Assembly: GCA_004299485.1 (NCBI GenBank)
Contig: SCQP01000001.1
Coordinates: 62,001-126,000, forward strand
Direction: 5' to 3'
DNA: 64,000 nucleotides
Source: Acidobacteriota bacterium
Lineage (GTDB): Bacteria > Acidobacteriota > Terriglobia > Terriglobales > SCQP01
Part shown: positions 7,393 through 15,711 of the stretch, one piece after another
How positions within the stretch are numbered: position 1 is the stretch's first letter
Layout of the letters: every line of letters starts with the position of its first letter
Notes under the pieces: model-generated
Database searches by the model: none
The model's input: the letters and a program-made list of their open reading frames with translations, nothing else
What the model was told of the DNA's origin: nothing
Program-made: the position numbers and the translations under genes

Positions 7393-9426
7393 TCACCCTG
7401 CTAAGTCGGGCAGCAAACCCGAGACCCCTCCCCCATCGAGATCAACCCTCGCCCCATGGCAGACCGGGTAGGAGCAAGTGTGGCGCGCGATCTCATCCAA
7501 AATGCCCGGCTTCGAAAGTCGCCTCAGTAACCACCGGCGCCGCCAGTAATCGACGAGGAGATCGGTTCTCAATTTGGCACGAGTCTGCGGAATCAGGTAC
7601 CGAGGCAAATCGGCGCCGTCAAGCAGGACCTCTCGAAAATTTGAGGCCAGAGCCACGCCGTAGACAAGCCGCTTACTACCGTGCCTCAGGAGCATGTCGG
7701 CAGGCAGCCCAAGCAGCGTGAGGGCTTCCCTGATCTTCCTCATAAGGGGGTTGACACCCTCCCCGAAAATCGAATTCACCCTGCGCGCCTCGCCCGCACG
7801 GCCGAGCAGCATCCCCATCATGCGCAGCGTCTCCTTGCTGAAATGGAACGATCCAAACCCCTCGCTCATCCCGAGGCAATCGTACTCGACCCTATTCTCC
7901 GCCCGACCGCCGAACAGTGCGGCGCTCGCCTTGATTCGACTGTATTGATTGAGAGAAGACCCGTAAAGGCTCGTCGTGCAGAGAAGCGCAAGTTGGGCGC
8001 CCCGCTTCACCCCCGCTCCCCGCATACCCGAGGCGATGAGGCTCACCTGGTTCCCGTAGCGAGCGCGATAAGCGCCCGTGATTTCCGGACTGCAGAGCAG
8101 AAGCGAGACCAGCTTGCCCCCGAGCAGCGCATTGTACGGGGCGACGGCACCGCAGACCGAAATATCCATCATGTTTATGCCGACACGCGCGGCTTTCACG
8201 TGGCGAACGATCTGACCGATCGCCCGCCGAAATCGTCCTGACTCCAGAAGGGCACGCCAGGCCTCGACAGTAATGTCGGCATCAAGCCGGACAGCCCGAA
8301 AAAGCAAACGAATCCCAAGCATCGTCGCAAGCTGCCTCGATCTCTTGCTCCTGTACAAACTCGTCTCCGCGAGCTCGACCCAGTCCATGCCCGCCAAATC
8401 TCCCGTGTAGCTTTGCCTCGCCGCCTGGGGGTAAAGCCGATGGCGCCTGATGGCGCTTGCCGAATCCTCTGCCAGCCGCTGGACAACCGGCGGCGACGGA
8501 TTCCTGATATCCGCACGCGTCAACACCCCGCCACGAAGCAGGTCTCGCACGTAAATGCCCCGAATAAACCCGTCGAGTTCGTCGACCAGCCATCTGACAC
8601 ACGACCTCGGCGATTTCGCCCCGCGAAATCGCCTAACCACAGCCTCGGCGTCCCAACCGATCCAACTGTCGCGAGTTGACTGCTGTACCACCGAACTCGC
8701 TAGGCTCGCGATGCCCATCACCGGGTGGTTTGGGGCCGCCGCATCCCTCACCAGGATCATCATTGAGCGGCCAGGAACGCTGCGGTACGACGTCACCCAC
8801 GTATGACGGAAATAGCGCCATATATCGCCTAGGCGGATGCCGGTGTGTTCGCAAATCGCGCCTGGCTCCACGACCTGAAGATAAGGACGGATGACACCCG
8901 AAAGCGCGGCGGCCCGGATGTCTTCCTCGTCTCCGCCTAAGACGTCGCGCAGCCGGCGCGTCAAATCTTTGCCGTCCCGCATGAGCGAGAAGATAGAATG
9001 CCAACCTCGCGGGGTGAGCCTCCGACGCTCCATTCCCCTCACGAATTCGACCACCGATCGCTCTTGGAGTTGAGAGTCGCGCTCGATGAGGTGCGCCCGC
9101 CGAATGCGCTGCTTCTCGCTCTCTGGCGTCGCACCGTCTGGGAACTCGAGCACAACCGACGGCTCCGTCGCCGCAATCCTCCAGCCCTGCGTCAGGAGGT
9201 CGATCACAACGCTAAGCGTCGCCAGGAAACCCAACTCCCCACTGAGGGCGGCCCCCGTGGGCCGGCAAATAGGCGCCAAGTGGGCAGCTCGCATCCTAAT
9301 CACATGCCCTGCGGACAGCCCAGCCTCGCCTAGCGCGTCCCGCTCTCCGCGAATTGCAGAACACCTCTGCCGAAACGCCGGCAAAAGCACACCAAGCTTC
9401 GGGTTCAGCGAAATCGTTAGCGGCAT
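7393..9426 (-). CDS. DruA-like protein (DUF4338), probable anti-phage component
   Basis: 677 residues, ATG with AGG 5 nt upstream. The central half matches the DruA/DUF4338 pattern as I know it: RYFRHTW (204-210), SVPGR (216-220), LVRDAAAPNHPVMGIASL (225-242), RDSWIGW (252-258), then CGAVAPYNALLGGKL (425-439) and TTSLYGSSLNQY (484-495). The roughly 200-residue N-terminal part and the C-terminal 150 residues are unassigned. DruA is known from Druantia anti-phage systems, where its biochemistry is unclear. Here no DruE helicase or other Druantia partner is present. Instead the gene follows a GHKL ATPase by 6 nt and a sigma-like gene before that, implying one operon. Longer than simple DruA proteins. 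Family call is from motif memory and needs a profile search. Confidence 0.72.
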   Translation of the reverse strand: MPLTISLNPKLGVLLPAFRQRCSAIRGERDALGEAGLSAGHVIRMRAAHLAPICRPTGAALSGELGFLATLSVVIDLLTQGWRIAATEPSVVLEFPDGATPESEKQRIRRAHLIERDSQLQERSVVEFVRGMERRRLTPRGWHSIFSLMRDGKDLTRRLRDVLGGDEEDIRAAALSGVIRPYLQVVEPGAICEHTGIRLGDIWRYFRHTWVTSYRSVPGRSMMILVRDAAAPNHPVMGIASLASSVVQQSTRDSWIGWDAEAVVRRFRGAKSPRSCVRWLVDELDGFIRGIYVRDLLRGGVLTRADIRNPSPPVVQRLAEDSASAIRRHRLYPQAARQSYTGDLAGMDWVELAETSLYRSKRSRQLATMLGIRLLFRAVRLDADITVEAWRALLESGRFRRAIGQIVRHVKAARVGINMMDISVCGAVAPYNALLGGKLVSLLLCSPEITGAYRARYGNQVSLIASGMRGAGVKRGAQLALLCTTSLYGSSLNQYSRIKASAALFGGRAENRVEYDCLGMSEGFGSFHFSKETLRMMGMLLGRAGEARRVNSIFGEGVNPLMRKIREALTLLGLPADMLLRHGSKRLVYGVALASNFREVLLDGADLPRYLIPQTRAKLRTDLLVDYWRRRWLLRRLSKPGILDEIARHTCSYPVCHGARVDLDGGGVSGLLPDLAG

Positions 9427-9432
9427 CGTAAC

Positions 9433-10917
9433 CTAGTCGAGAAACGCCGTGAGTGCGTTGCTCCATGATCTCCTCAACTTCTCCGCGATCTCCCTCTCAA
9501 CCCCCGACCTCAACGCGCACTCGGCTCGCGCCGCTGCCAGAAGCAGCAACTGCAAACGCTCAAGCACCCGTGCTGCGTCCACCGAACCAGCACCGAGAAG
9601 AGGCCCGTAAACCTTCCGATAGAAATTGTGGTCCCGGTTGAGAGCAACCTTGATTCTGTCCCGCACGATAGACGGAACGTAAAAGCTTAGCGCACCCGCG
9701 GCTGTTTCGTCGATAACGTAGCCCAGACGCGACCCCCGAAGCCGCACGTCAGGAACCGCTGCACCGCGCGTGCTGATCGGCTGCATGAGGTGATCCCGTT
9801 GCCCCGCGACCGACACACTCCGGGGCCCGTCCAATCCCTTTCGCACCGAGAGATAGCGCCTGCGCACCTCGGCATTCAGCTTGCGAGCGATCTGCTCGAC
9901 GTCTGGGACAAGAATGTCGCTGAGGTCGCCCCGCGGGTTCACCGTCTGCTTCGTGTGGGTAACACCGAACATTTCGTCGAGCTCCGGCGTGAAGGCAACC
10001 TCGCAGCGCCACCAATCGTCGTAATTCTCCTTCCGTTTCGAACCCATGAAGTACCACCCCCGGTCGATCTCGCGACCGGCACGCAGGACGGAAACCCCGG
10101 CCGCCTTCGCGATGCCAAGCCGGTTCTTCTCGCTGTTCGGCAGGCCGCACCAACGTTCAATCGGGAGCACCGAAAACCTGACCGTCACCAGTGACCGTGC
10201 GCTCTCACCCCCCGACGCAGAGACCTCGTAGGCAAGCGGCGGCCCATACGCCTCGGCGCCGGTCAGATTACTACCTTCACGCAGGAAAAGCGGGTCAAAC
10301 GGGTCGACCAGATCGCCGTTCACCCGAATCATCCCCCCATCGTAGAGCCGCTGCCGAAATATTCGCCCCAAGTCCGCGCGCAGTCTGCGAGCCTGAGGTC
10401 GCACCGTCTGGAAATCCAAGCGATCGCACCTCGTGAGGGTCACCCTGGTCCCCGACGGGCACGCCGGGAGATCCCCTGCGTGGTCAGGTAGGATGCGCAC
10501 CGGAACTGGGACGCCGCGGAGCGAGCCAGATGCTATCGCGTCGACATCGAGGTAAGTCGCCCAGACATTGTGCGGGCTGGTCCAGCTTTCGACGTCTACC
10601 CGGCGAGCTTGACTCAAGCAACTGTTGGGCAGACCCATGCCATAGCGCCCTGCGCCCAAACGAGAGCCGAAGCGCGTGCTCCCCCCGAACTGTAACGCCA
10701 ACTGCATAGTGCCGGCCGGCATCCCTGCTCCGTCATCGGCCACCGAAAGCCGCATGGCACCGCCGTCGCCCCGACTCACGGAAATATCTACGGTCTTCGC
10801 GTCAGCCTCGAAAGAGTTGTCCACCAACTCGGCTATCGCCGCCGACGTGCCCTTGTACCCTGAGTCTCGGGCCGATTCGATAAACGAGCGTATCGCAACA
10901 AGAGGGTAGCTCCCCAC
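9433..10917 (-). CDS. GHKL/MORC-like ATPase, shorter paralogue
   Basis: 494 residues, GTG start with AGGGA upstream, 6 nt after the sigma-like gene and 6 nt before the DruA-like gene. The Bergerat ATP-binding fold is intact: N box E30-LVDN34, G1 box DDGAGM (61-66), G2/lid GAGRYGMGLPNS (88-99). A transducer-like domain follows, with VLRAGREID near 275 and FTPELDEMFGVTHTKQ near 310. These two blocks are shared with the 630-residue ATPase at 11685-13577. No histidine-kinase, endonuclease (DQHA-type) or Hsp90 C-terminal features are seen. It most resembles bacterial MORC/MutL-like ATPases associated with restriction and defence loci. Likely a nucleotide-driven dimerising clamp; partner unknown. 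Confidence 0.82.
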   Translation of the reverse strand: MGSYPLVAIRSFIESARDSGYKGTSAAIAELVDNSFEADAKTVDISVSRGDGGAMRLSVADDGAGMPAGTMQLALQFGGSTRFGSRLGAGRYGMGLPNSCLSQARRVDVESWTSPHNVWATYLDVDAIASGSLRGVPVPVRILPDHAGDLPACPSGTRVTLTRCDRLDFQTVRPQARRLRADLGRIFRQRLYDGGMIRVNGDLVDPFDPLFLREGSNLTGAEAYGPPLAYEVSASGGESARSLVTVRFSVLPIERWCGLPNSEKNRLGIAKAAGVSVLRAGREIDRGWYFMGSKRKENYDDWWRCEVAFTPELDEMFGVTHTKQTVNPRGDLSDILVPDVEQIARKLNAEVRRRYLSVRKGLDGPRSVSVAGQRDHLMQPISTRGAAVPDVRLRGSRLGYVIDETAAGALSFYVPSIVRDRIKVALNRDHNFYRKVYGPLLGAGSVDAARVLERLQLLLLAAARAECALRSGVEREIAEKLRRSWSNALTAFLD

Positions 10918-10923
10918 GGTTCC

Positions 10924-11511
10924 CTACCCCAGCGCTACAAGGCCCGCACAGTGCCGCCTAACCGCCATTAATTTCCGCGCCAAGGCAAACCGACTAACCC
11001 CAAGATCCAGAGCGACGGCTGCCAGGGGCTCGTGCTCGCACCAAACCCTGCAGCAGGCAAGCACCACGCCACCTCCAAAGCCCGCAAAAATCGCCGCCAG
11101 GAGTTGGCGCGCCTGGATCGCGACGGACAGGTCGCTGAGAACCGGCGCGACGGCCGCCTCGTCAAACGCCACGAACTCACGCCCGCATCCCGGATCCGGA
11201 TAAATTCCGGTGCGGCGGAGGCCCTGCCTGACCCGCACCTTCTTCACGGCATTTGACACCCTGCCAACTAGGTACTGTCGCGCTGTGCAGTTGACGTCAC
11301 GGAGGCGCACCAGGGAGGGGTCGATCAAACCGAGGAACACCTCCTGCACGACCTCGTCGATCACGTCCACCGCGAGGCCGTAGCTACGCTTCCTCGCCAT
11401 CCGCAGCAACTCAGGGCGGACCACGGAATGAAACTCTTCAAACTGGGAGAAATCCCGACGCTGGTACGCCTCGATCAGGCGCCCCAACTCATCGTCAGTA
11501 CAGGCTTCCAC
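10924..11511 (-). CDS. Sigma-70-like (ECF-type) protein in the ATPase operon
   Basis: 195 residues from GTG 11509-11511, chosen for the AAGGAG exactly 5 nt upstream. Residues about 10-95 look like sigma region 2 (EFHSVVRPELLRMARKR, then IDEVVQEVFLGLI). Residues about 145-190 form a helix-turn-helix resembling region 4 (LAAVALDLGVSRFALARKL). The linker is short and the region 4 match weak, so it may be a sigma-derived DNA-binding or adaptor protein rather than a working sigma factor. It is the first gene of the tight sigma-ATPase-DruA-like unit. A TATAAT box lies about 115 nt upstream and a terminator separates it from the longer ATPase. Confidence 0.7.
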   Translation of the reverse strand: MEACTDDELGRLIEAYQRRDFSQFEEFHSVVRPELLRMARKRSYGLAVDVIDEVVQEVFLGLIDPSLVRLRDVNCTARQYLVGRVSNAVKKVRVRQGLRRTGIYPDPGCGREFVAFDEAAVAPVLSDLSVAIQARQLLAAIFAGFGGGVVLACCRVWCEHEPLAAVALDLGVSRFALARKLMAVRRHCAGLVALG

Positions 11512-11627
11512 AAAAACTCCTTCTGGGCCGCACGGCCTCAAAACTTCCTCAAGTCTTGAAGGTCGATGCAGCGCCAGGGAGCATGGCGGCGCGGTGGCCG
11601 CACCTGCACTGCCTTCAGGGCAAGAAC

Positions 11628-11633
11628 ATTATA
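11628..11633 (-). promoter_or_regulatory. Candidate -10 box for the sigma-ATPase-DruA-like unit
   Basis: A perfect TATAAT on the minus strand, lying just after the T-run of the preceding terminator and 116 nt before the GTG start. No consensus -35 is seen 16-18 nt upstream, where the terminator stem lies, so an activator or an alternative sigma factor could be needed. Confidence 0.4.
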
Positions 11634-11635
11634 TC

Positions 11636-11669
11636 AAAAAAATCGGTGGCCGGCTCGGCACCGGCCACC
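11636..11669 (-). terminator. Rho-independent terminator after the longer ATPase gene
   Basis: Minus-strand stem GGTGGCCGG / CCGGCCACC (9 perfect pairs, 7-nt loop) followed by a run of seven T. It begins 15 nt after the stop of the 630-residue ATPase and should end or reduce that transcript before the sigma-like gene. Confidence 0.85.
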
Positions 11670-11684
11670 AACTCGAATCAGCAA

Positions 11685-13577
11685 TCACGCCACGCTTTCG
11701 TTTCCCTCTTCAGGTTCGTCCGTCGCCTTCGTGCTTGCGTCCAGGTTCTGCAAAGCGACCGCCAGGAAGCGGCTCCAGACCTCCTCCCGTTGGTAGCGGT
11801 ACTGCGCCAGGGCCAGCTCCTCGGTGATCTCCAACTCAGCCTTGGCAAGCGTGATCAGAAGTACGTCCAGCGCTTCCTTCGCCTTGTACCCACCGGCGAG
11901 GTTCAGGATCTCGCCATAGCACAGCGCGAAGAACGGATGCTGCCGGTTGATCCAAACGACCATCTGAAAGCCAACCCACTCGGGCCGGTAGAAGGGGCCA
12001 CCGGGTTCGTCGAGATAATCAATCTTGATTTTCCGGCGCTCCTCCTCCTCCTCCCGGGCCCTCAAGATCTCCGCGATCGGCACTTCCCTCTCGCGCGCCT
12101 CCCGCTCCACCTCCTCCTGAGCGCGCCTCCGGGCATCCGACTTTGCCCTGTCCGGCATTGACAGCTTCCTACCCGTGATCGCCGGAACCGCAGCCGCCGC
12201 CTCCTCCGCCGGCGTCGGGGCGTCCGTGGCCCTGGCGTTCGCCTCCTTTCTCTTGCGCCTCTCCCTCTCCCGGGTTTTCTCCTGCCAGCCGTTCTCACGA
12301 TGCAGGAGATCGTCCACCTTTTCATGAGCGAGCAGCCGCCAGAAGTCGTCGATCGGCCGAACACGCTGCTTGTCGTTCGTGATGCCAAAAACGTCGTCTA
12401 GCTCCGGCCCGAAGCTTACCTCAATGCCCCAGTGATAAGCGTAGCTCTGGAGCAACGGCCAGTCCCCGAGGCCGTTGGCCTTGGCTCGGGCCGAACGCGG
12501 GAATGCATCGAGGGTCTCAATTTCACGGCCAGCGCGGACGAACGACATCCCGCGTCGGGATTGGCGTATCTCGAACCGCTGCCGCGATTCGGGGCTCGCG
12601 TCCTTAACTTTCCTGTCGCCGACTGCGAAACCGAAGGGCAAACGCGAGACACGAATCGCAACTGCCCCGAGCGCGACAAACCCCGGCGCGTCCACGTCGA
12701 CTGCAGCCGCCTCGGTCACCTTCTCGAGCCGCATCGCGCCCGTAACGGCGTCAGTGAAGTATCGCACCCAGATAGTCATGGGCTGACCGAGGACATCGAT
12801 TGCGCCACCGTTCGACTCCGGCTCATAAAGACGCCCCTTCGGGTTCAGGAAAAGCGGATCAACAGGCAATACCCGCGTGCCATTCACCACCAACTCGCGG
12901 CCGTCCAATAAGTACTGGTAGGTAACACCGAAGTCTTCGAGCAGGTGGCCCTCTAGGGATTTCGGCGACTTGTACGTGAGTTGGTCCGGGTCGCGCCAGA
13001 CAATGACCGTGCCGTGGCTAAAATCAAACCCGGATTTCTCCATATAGCGCGATACGAAATCGGGCAGCTCCGCTTCAACCGGCTCGGGCACCGACTGCCG
13101 GTCAAAGGACTTGTAGTCGTCGAGGTCCAGCCAGGCCTTGATAATCCGCTTGCTCTTTCCTGTGCGAGTGTAAACCTCGACCTTTTTCGCCTGGTTGATC
13201 GAAGCGTTCGGCAGGCCGAAGCCGAACTTGCCAATTAAATTTGGCTCGTCGAAATGCGTTCCACCGCCCCAACTGAGCGCGAAGCGCGCCATCTTGTCCA
13301 CCATGCCCGAGCCATCGTCGATGAAGGCAACCGACGAAACCGCTGGTCGAGTCGAGTGAACCACAGTGTCAAAAATGACATGGACTCTCGTGGCTTTCGC
13401 CTCGAATGCATTGTCGACGATCTCGCGAGCAGCCACGGCCGTGTTTCGGTAGCCATTCTGGCGCTGCGAGTCGAGCGCACGCTTTGTATTGAAGAGCGGG
13501 AAGTCGAAATCAGGGGGTAGTTCCGCAAGGTACTTCTGCTGCCGCTCCAGTTCGCTAAGAAGGACATCTTTGGTCAT
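11685..13577 (-). CDS. GHKL/MORC-like ATPase, longer paralogue with charged coiled region
   Basis: 630 residues from the ATG at 13575-13577, which has AAGGA 7 nt upstream; an ATG 9 nt earlier is possible. The N-terminal ATPase motifs are EIVDN (about 52-56), DDGSGM (about 87-92) and GKFGFGLPNA (about 116-125). The second domain carries FVRAGREIE (about 350) and FGPELDDVFGITNDKQ (about 390-405), matching the shorter paralogue. Unique to this copy is a highly charged Arg/Glu/Lys/Ala segment (about 425-515), probably a coiled coil, followed by a folded C-terminal domain with WVGFQMVVWINRQHPFF. It is the first gene of the island operon but has its own terminator. A short inverted repeat lies at its 5' end. 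Confidence 0.82.
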   Translation of the reverse strand: MTKDVLLSELERQQKYLAELPPDFDFPLFNTKRALDSQRQNGYRNTAVAAREIVDNAFEAKATRVHVIFDTVVHSTRPAVSSVAFIDDGSGMVDKMARFALSWGGGTHFDEPNLIGKFGFGLPNASINQAKKVEVYTRTGKSKRIIKAWLDLDDYKSFDRQSVPEPVEAELPDFVSRYMEKSGFDFSHGTVIVWRDPDQLTYKSPKSLEGHLLEDFGVTYQYLLDGRELVVNGTRVLPVDPLFLNPKGRLYEPESNGGAIDVLGQPMTIWVRYFTDAVTGAMRLEKVTEAAAVDVDAPGFVALGAVAIRVSRLPFGFAVGDRKVKDASPESRQRFEIRQSRRGMSFVRAGREIETLDAFPRSARAKANGLGDWPLLQSYAYHWGIEVSFGPELDDVFGITNDKQRVRPIDDFWRLLAHEKVDDLLHRENGWQEKTRERERRKRKEANARATDAPTPAEEAAAAVPAITGRKLSMPDRAKSDARRRAQEEVEREAREREVPIAEILRAREEEEERRKIKIDYLDEPGGPFYRPEWVGFQMVVWINRQHPFFALCYGEILNLAGGYKAKEALDVLLITLAKAELEITEELALAQYRYQREEVWSRFLAVALQNLDASTKATDEPEEGNESVA

Positions 13578-13910
13578 TGTTCTCATCCTTTATTTGCGGC
13601 TCATGGCCGCTGGGATTAAGGGGACTCTCGCCGCCCTCAACTCTGCTATTTCCCCGAAAGTACCCCCCCGAGCGGCCAACCACAAAATATTTCCGGCGTG
13701 GCAGCCCCCGGGACCCAAGTGTGCCCACTCCAGCGACGAGACGGGCCGACGGGGAATCAACCGGATCGGCGTCACGGCTGGTGCTGCTGCCGCCACGGAC
13801 CGTGGCCTGATCGACAGCGCGCCCTGCGCGGCAAGGGAAACTCGCCCTGAGACAAATGGACGCGACAACCCCCAGCATCAATCCGGTTATGATCGGGCGC
13901 ATAAACGGGT
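13578..13910. promoter_or_regulatory. Upstream region of the ATPase island with an inverted repeat near the start
   Basis: No gene is supported in this 333-bp gap. GCGGC-TCATG-GCCGC (13596-13610) is a perfect 5-bp inverted repeat about 20 nt before the longer ATPase start and could be a hairpin or operator affecting initiation. The rest marks the border between the island and the decayed Fic locus. Confidence 0.35.
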
Positions 13911-14258
13911 ATGAAGGACCGTGCCACCCTCCTCGCCACGCACGAACTCCTCGCCTCCTGTCCGGGCTCGATGAGTTCAAAGACGCCTGGCAGGCCTTCC
14001 GCTCGCTCCCGCCCGAGCGCCTTGCCGCCCCCGCCGCCTAGCCACCATCGAGAGCATCGGCGCCTCCGCCCGCCCCGCCGGCTGCCACCTGACCGACCGC
14101 GAAGTCGAATGGCGCCTCGCCAACTTCGACGCCGCCCGCTTCGGCACGCCCGAACGCGGGGCCGCGCCGCCGGCGCTCCGGGCCAAGTCGGCGCGGACGG
14201 CCGCGGGACTCAATGCACCGGCGGCTCGCTCCCGGCAAACAGCGCGGCGCAGACCCGG

Positions 14259-14345
14259 CCGGGCTGAGGCTCGCGGGGCCCCCAGCCCGGACGAGCATCA
14301 AGCGGGTGGTGTGGCGCAGCCACGCCAGGCCCCGCGCCAATCAAT
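14259..14345 (+). repeat. 87-bp double-hairpin (REP-like) element, copy A
   Basis: First stem CCGGGCTG / CAGCCCGG (14259-14266 with 14283-14290), second stem GTGGC-gca-GCCAC (14311-14323), ending in CCCCGCGCCAATCAAT. It aligns along its whole length with copy B and, like it, spans exactly 87 bp in the frame of the Fic pseudogene. Confidence 0.75.
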
Positions 14346-14727
14346 CGAGCAGGCCGCCGCCGGCTACGCCGCCGCCCTGGAGACGGTCCTCCGCTCCGCA
14401 TCACAAATTCCCCTCACCCAGCCCCTCCTCCGCCAACTTCATCGTGATCTTTTTCAGTACACCGACCCCGACCTACGCCCCCGCCGCAGCGCGCCCGCCA
14501 GCCCGCGCCTCGCCGAGTTGCTCTCGTGGCTCGACGAGCAGCATCAATCCCACCGCCTCCATCCCCTCCTCACCATCGCCGTCTTCCTTGCCGTCTTTCT
14601 CGATGTCCGCCCCTTCCCCGACGGCAACGCCCGCCGGAGCCGCATCCTCACTACCCATCTGCTCCTGCGAGCCGGCTACGCCTACGTCCCCTACGCCTCC
14701 CTCGACCACGAGATGATCGAGGGCGCA

Positions 14728-14814
14728 GGCAGGGCCGGGGCCGCAGGGCCCCCGGCCCTGCCGAGCAGAAGCGGGTCGCCTGGCGAAGCCAGGCGGGGCC
14801 CCGCGCCAGTCAAT
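14728..14814 (+). repeat. 87-bp double-hairpin (REP-like) element, copy B
   Basis: First stem GGCAGGGCCGGG / CCCGGCCCTGCC (12 perfect pairs), second stem CGCCTGGC-gaa-GCCAGGCG (8 perfect pairs), ending in CCCCGCGCCAGTCAAT. It is inserted between the Fic motif and the NDRQLFFESL segment, adding 29 codons without breaking the frame. Confidence 0.8.
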
Positions 14815-15216
14815 GACCGGCAACTCTTCTTCGAGAGCTTGCGCCAAACCCAAACCACCTTTGGGACCCAAACCCCCAACTGGCGCCCCTGGCTTGAGGC
14901 CTTCCTGCGCGCCCTCCTGCAGCAAAAGCGCCGCCTCTCCGTGAAGCTCGAACGTGAAAAAAACGCCCTCGCCGATCTCTCTCCGCTCGCCGTCAAAATC
15001 CTCGACTACGCCCGCGACCAGGGCCGCGTCACCAACCGCGCCATAGCACGTGAATCCGCCGCCAGCCCCAACACCCTCAAAGCCACCTTCACCGCGCTCG
15101 TCGCCAAAGGCCTCCTCACCCGCCACGCCGCCGGCCGCTCCACCTGGTACTCCCTCCCCTGACATCGTTCCGCACCACCCCCCACCCACCACCCAGGGCG
15201 CATCAAACTGGCCTGT

Positions 15217-15504
15217 ATGGGAAAAGCCAACAAAGCTCACGCCAAGCGGCGAATCACGTTAAGCCTGCCGGTCGCGGCGCTGGCGACCGCGAAACGCCTG
15301 GCGCGGAAGCGGGGCGTGACCCTGGGCACCGTCGTGAACGAAGCGGTGCGTGATGGCCTGCGCGTGCTCGCGGCGGCCCCGCCGCCACCGCCAACGCCGC
15401 CCACAGCGCTGCCCGGTCTGGCGGGCTTTCGCGCCAAAATCAAAGTGGCCGGAAAGCCGATGAGCCAAACGGTCGTCGCCCGCCGCCGCCGCGAACGCGC
15501 CTGA
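15217..15504 (+). CDS. Ribbon-helix-helix (CopG/MetJ-like) protein, possible orphan antitoxin
   Basis: 95 residues. Residues 11-50 give an RHH pattern: a basic start, strand RRITLSLP, helix ALATAKRLARKRG, then VTLGTVVNEAVRDGLRVL. The C-terminal part has a poly-Pro linker and a short basic tail, as in toxin-binding tails of antitoxins. No ribosome-binding site stands out and no toxin gene follows. The surroundings are decayed (Fic pseudogene before, antitoxin remnant after), so it may be an orphaned antitoxin or a small DNA-binding regulator. Confidence 0.55.
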   Translation: MGKANKAHAKRRITLSLPVAALATAKRLARKRGVTLGTVVNEAVRDGLRVLAAAPPPPPTPPTALPGLAGFRAKIKVAGKPMSQTVVARRRRERA

Positions 15505-15711
15505 GCAGCATCTCCGGCCAACCATTCTGCCGTTTCCTGCTTCTAATTACCCATACGCCAACTCCAGCAGACTCCGCCTCAGCGATCCCAAAGGGCAGCG
15601 CGGGCGGCTCTGCGCCGGGCAACCCGCCGCATACCGTGGGTGCGCTCCGCCGATTCCACGCCCCAACCATGTCCTCCTCCCGTCGTCCGGCTTCCGAGCC
15701 TTGGCCCACCA

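Larger units (their letters stand above)
13911..15162 (+). pseudogene. Fic-family gene, frameshifted and catalytically altered
   Basis: Three reading frames are needed to follow the protein: HELLAS (frame of 13911), LSGLDEFKDAWQAFRSLPPERL (read in a second frame to TAG 14039-14041), then ATIESIGAS-LTDREVE continuing open to 15162. The last part holds the Fic core and a C-terminal winged helix (NRAIARESAASPNTL). The Fic motif reads VRPFPDGNARRSR where family members have HPFxDGNGRxxR: the catalytic His is Arg (CGC for CAC) and a Gly is Ala. Two 87-bp double-hairpin elements sit in frame at 14259-14345 and 14728-14814. Intact Fic proteins attach AMP to target hydroxyls; this copy should not. 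The open 3' part could still be translated from GTG 14311. Confidence 0.8.

Noticed and set aside
7393-9426. Calling the island a classical Druantia system
   Set aside because: Only the DruA-like protein is recognisable; no DruE-type helicase or other Druantia gene is present within the window.
9433-10917. Histidine kinase or Hsp90 identity for the GHKL proteins
   Set aside because: No H box or receiver-linked layout, and no Hsp90 middle or C-terminal motifs; the second domain matches between the two island ATPases instead.
14473-15240. 255-residue minus-strand Gly/Ala/Glu-rich frame opposite the Fic gene
   Set aside because: Antisense shadow; the plus strand shows the Fic motif and winged helix.
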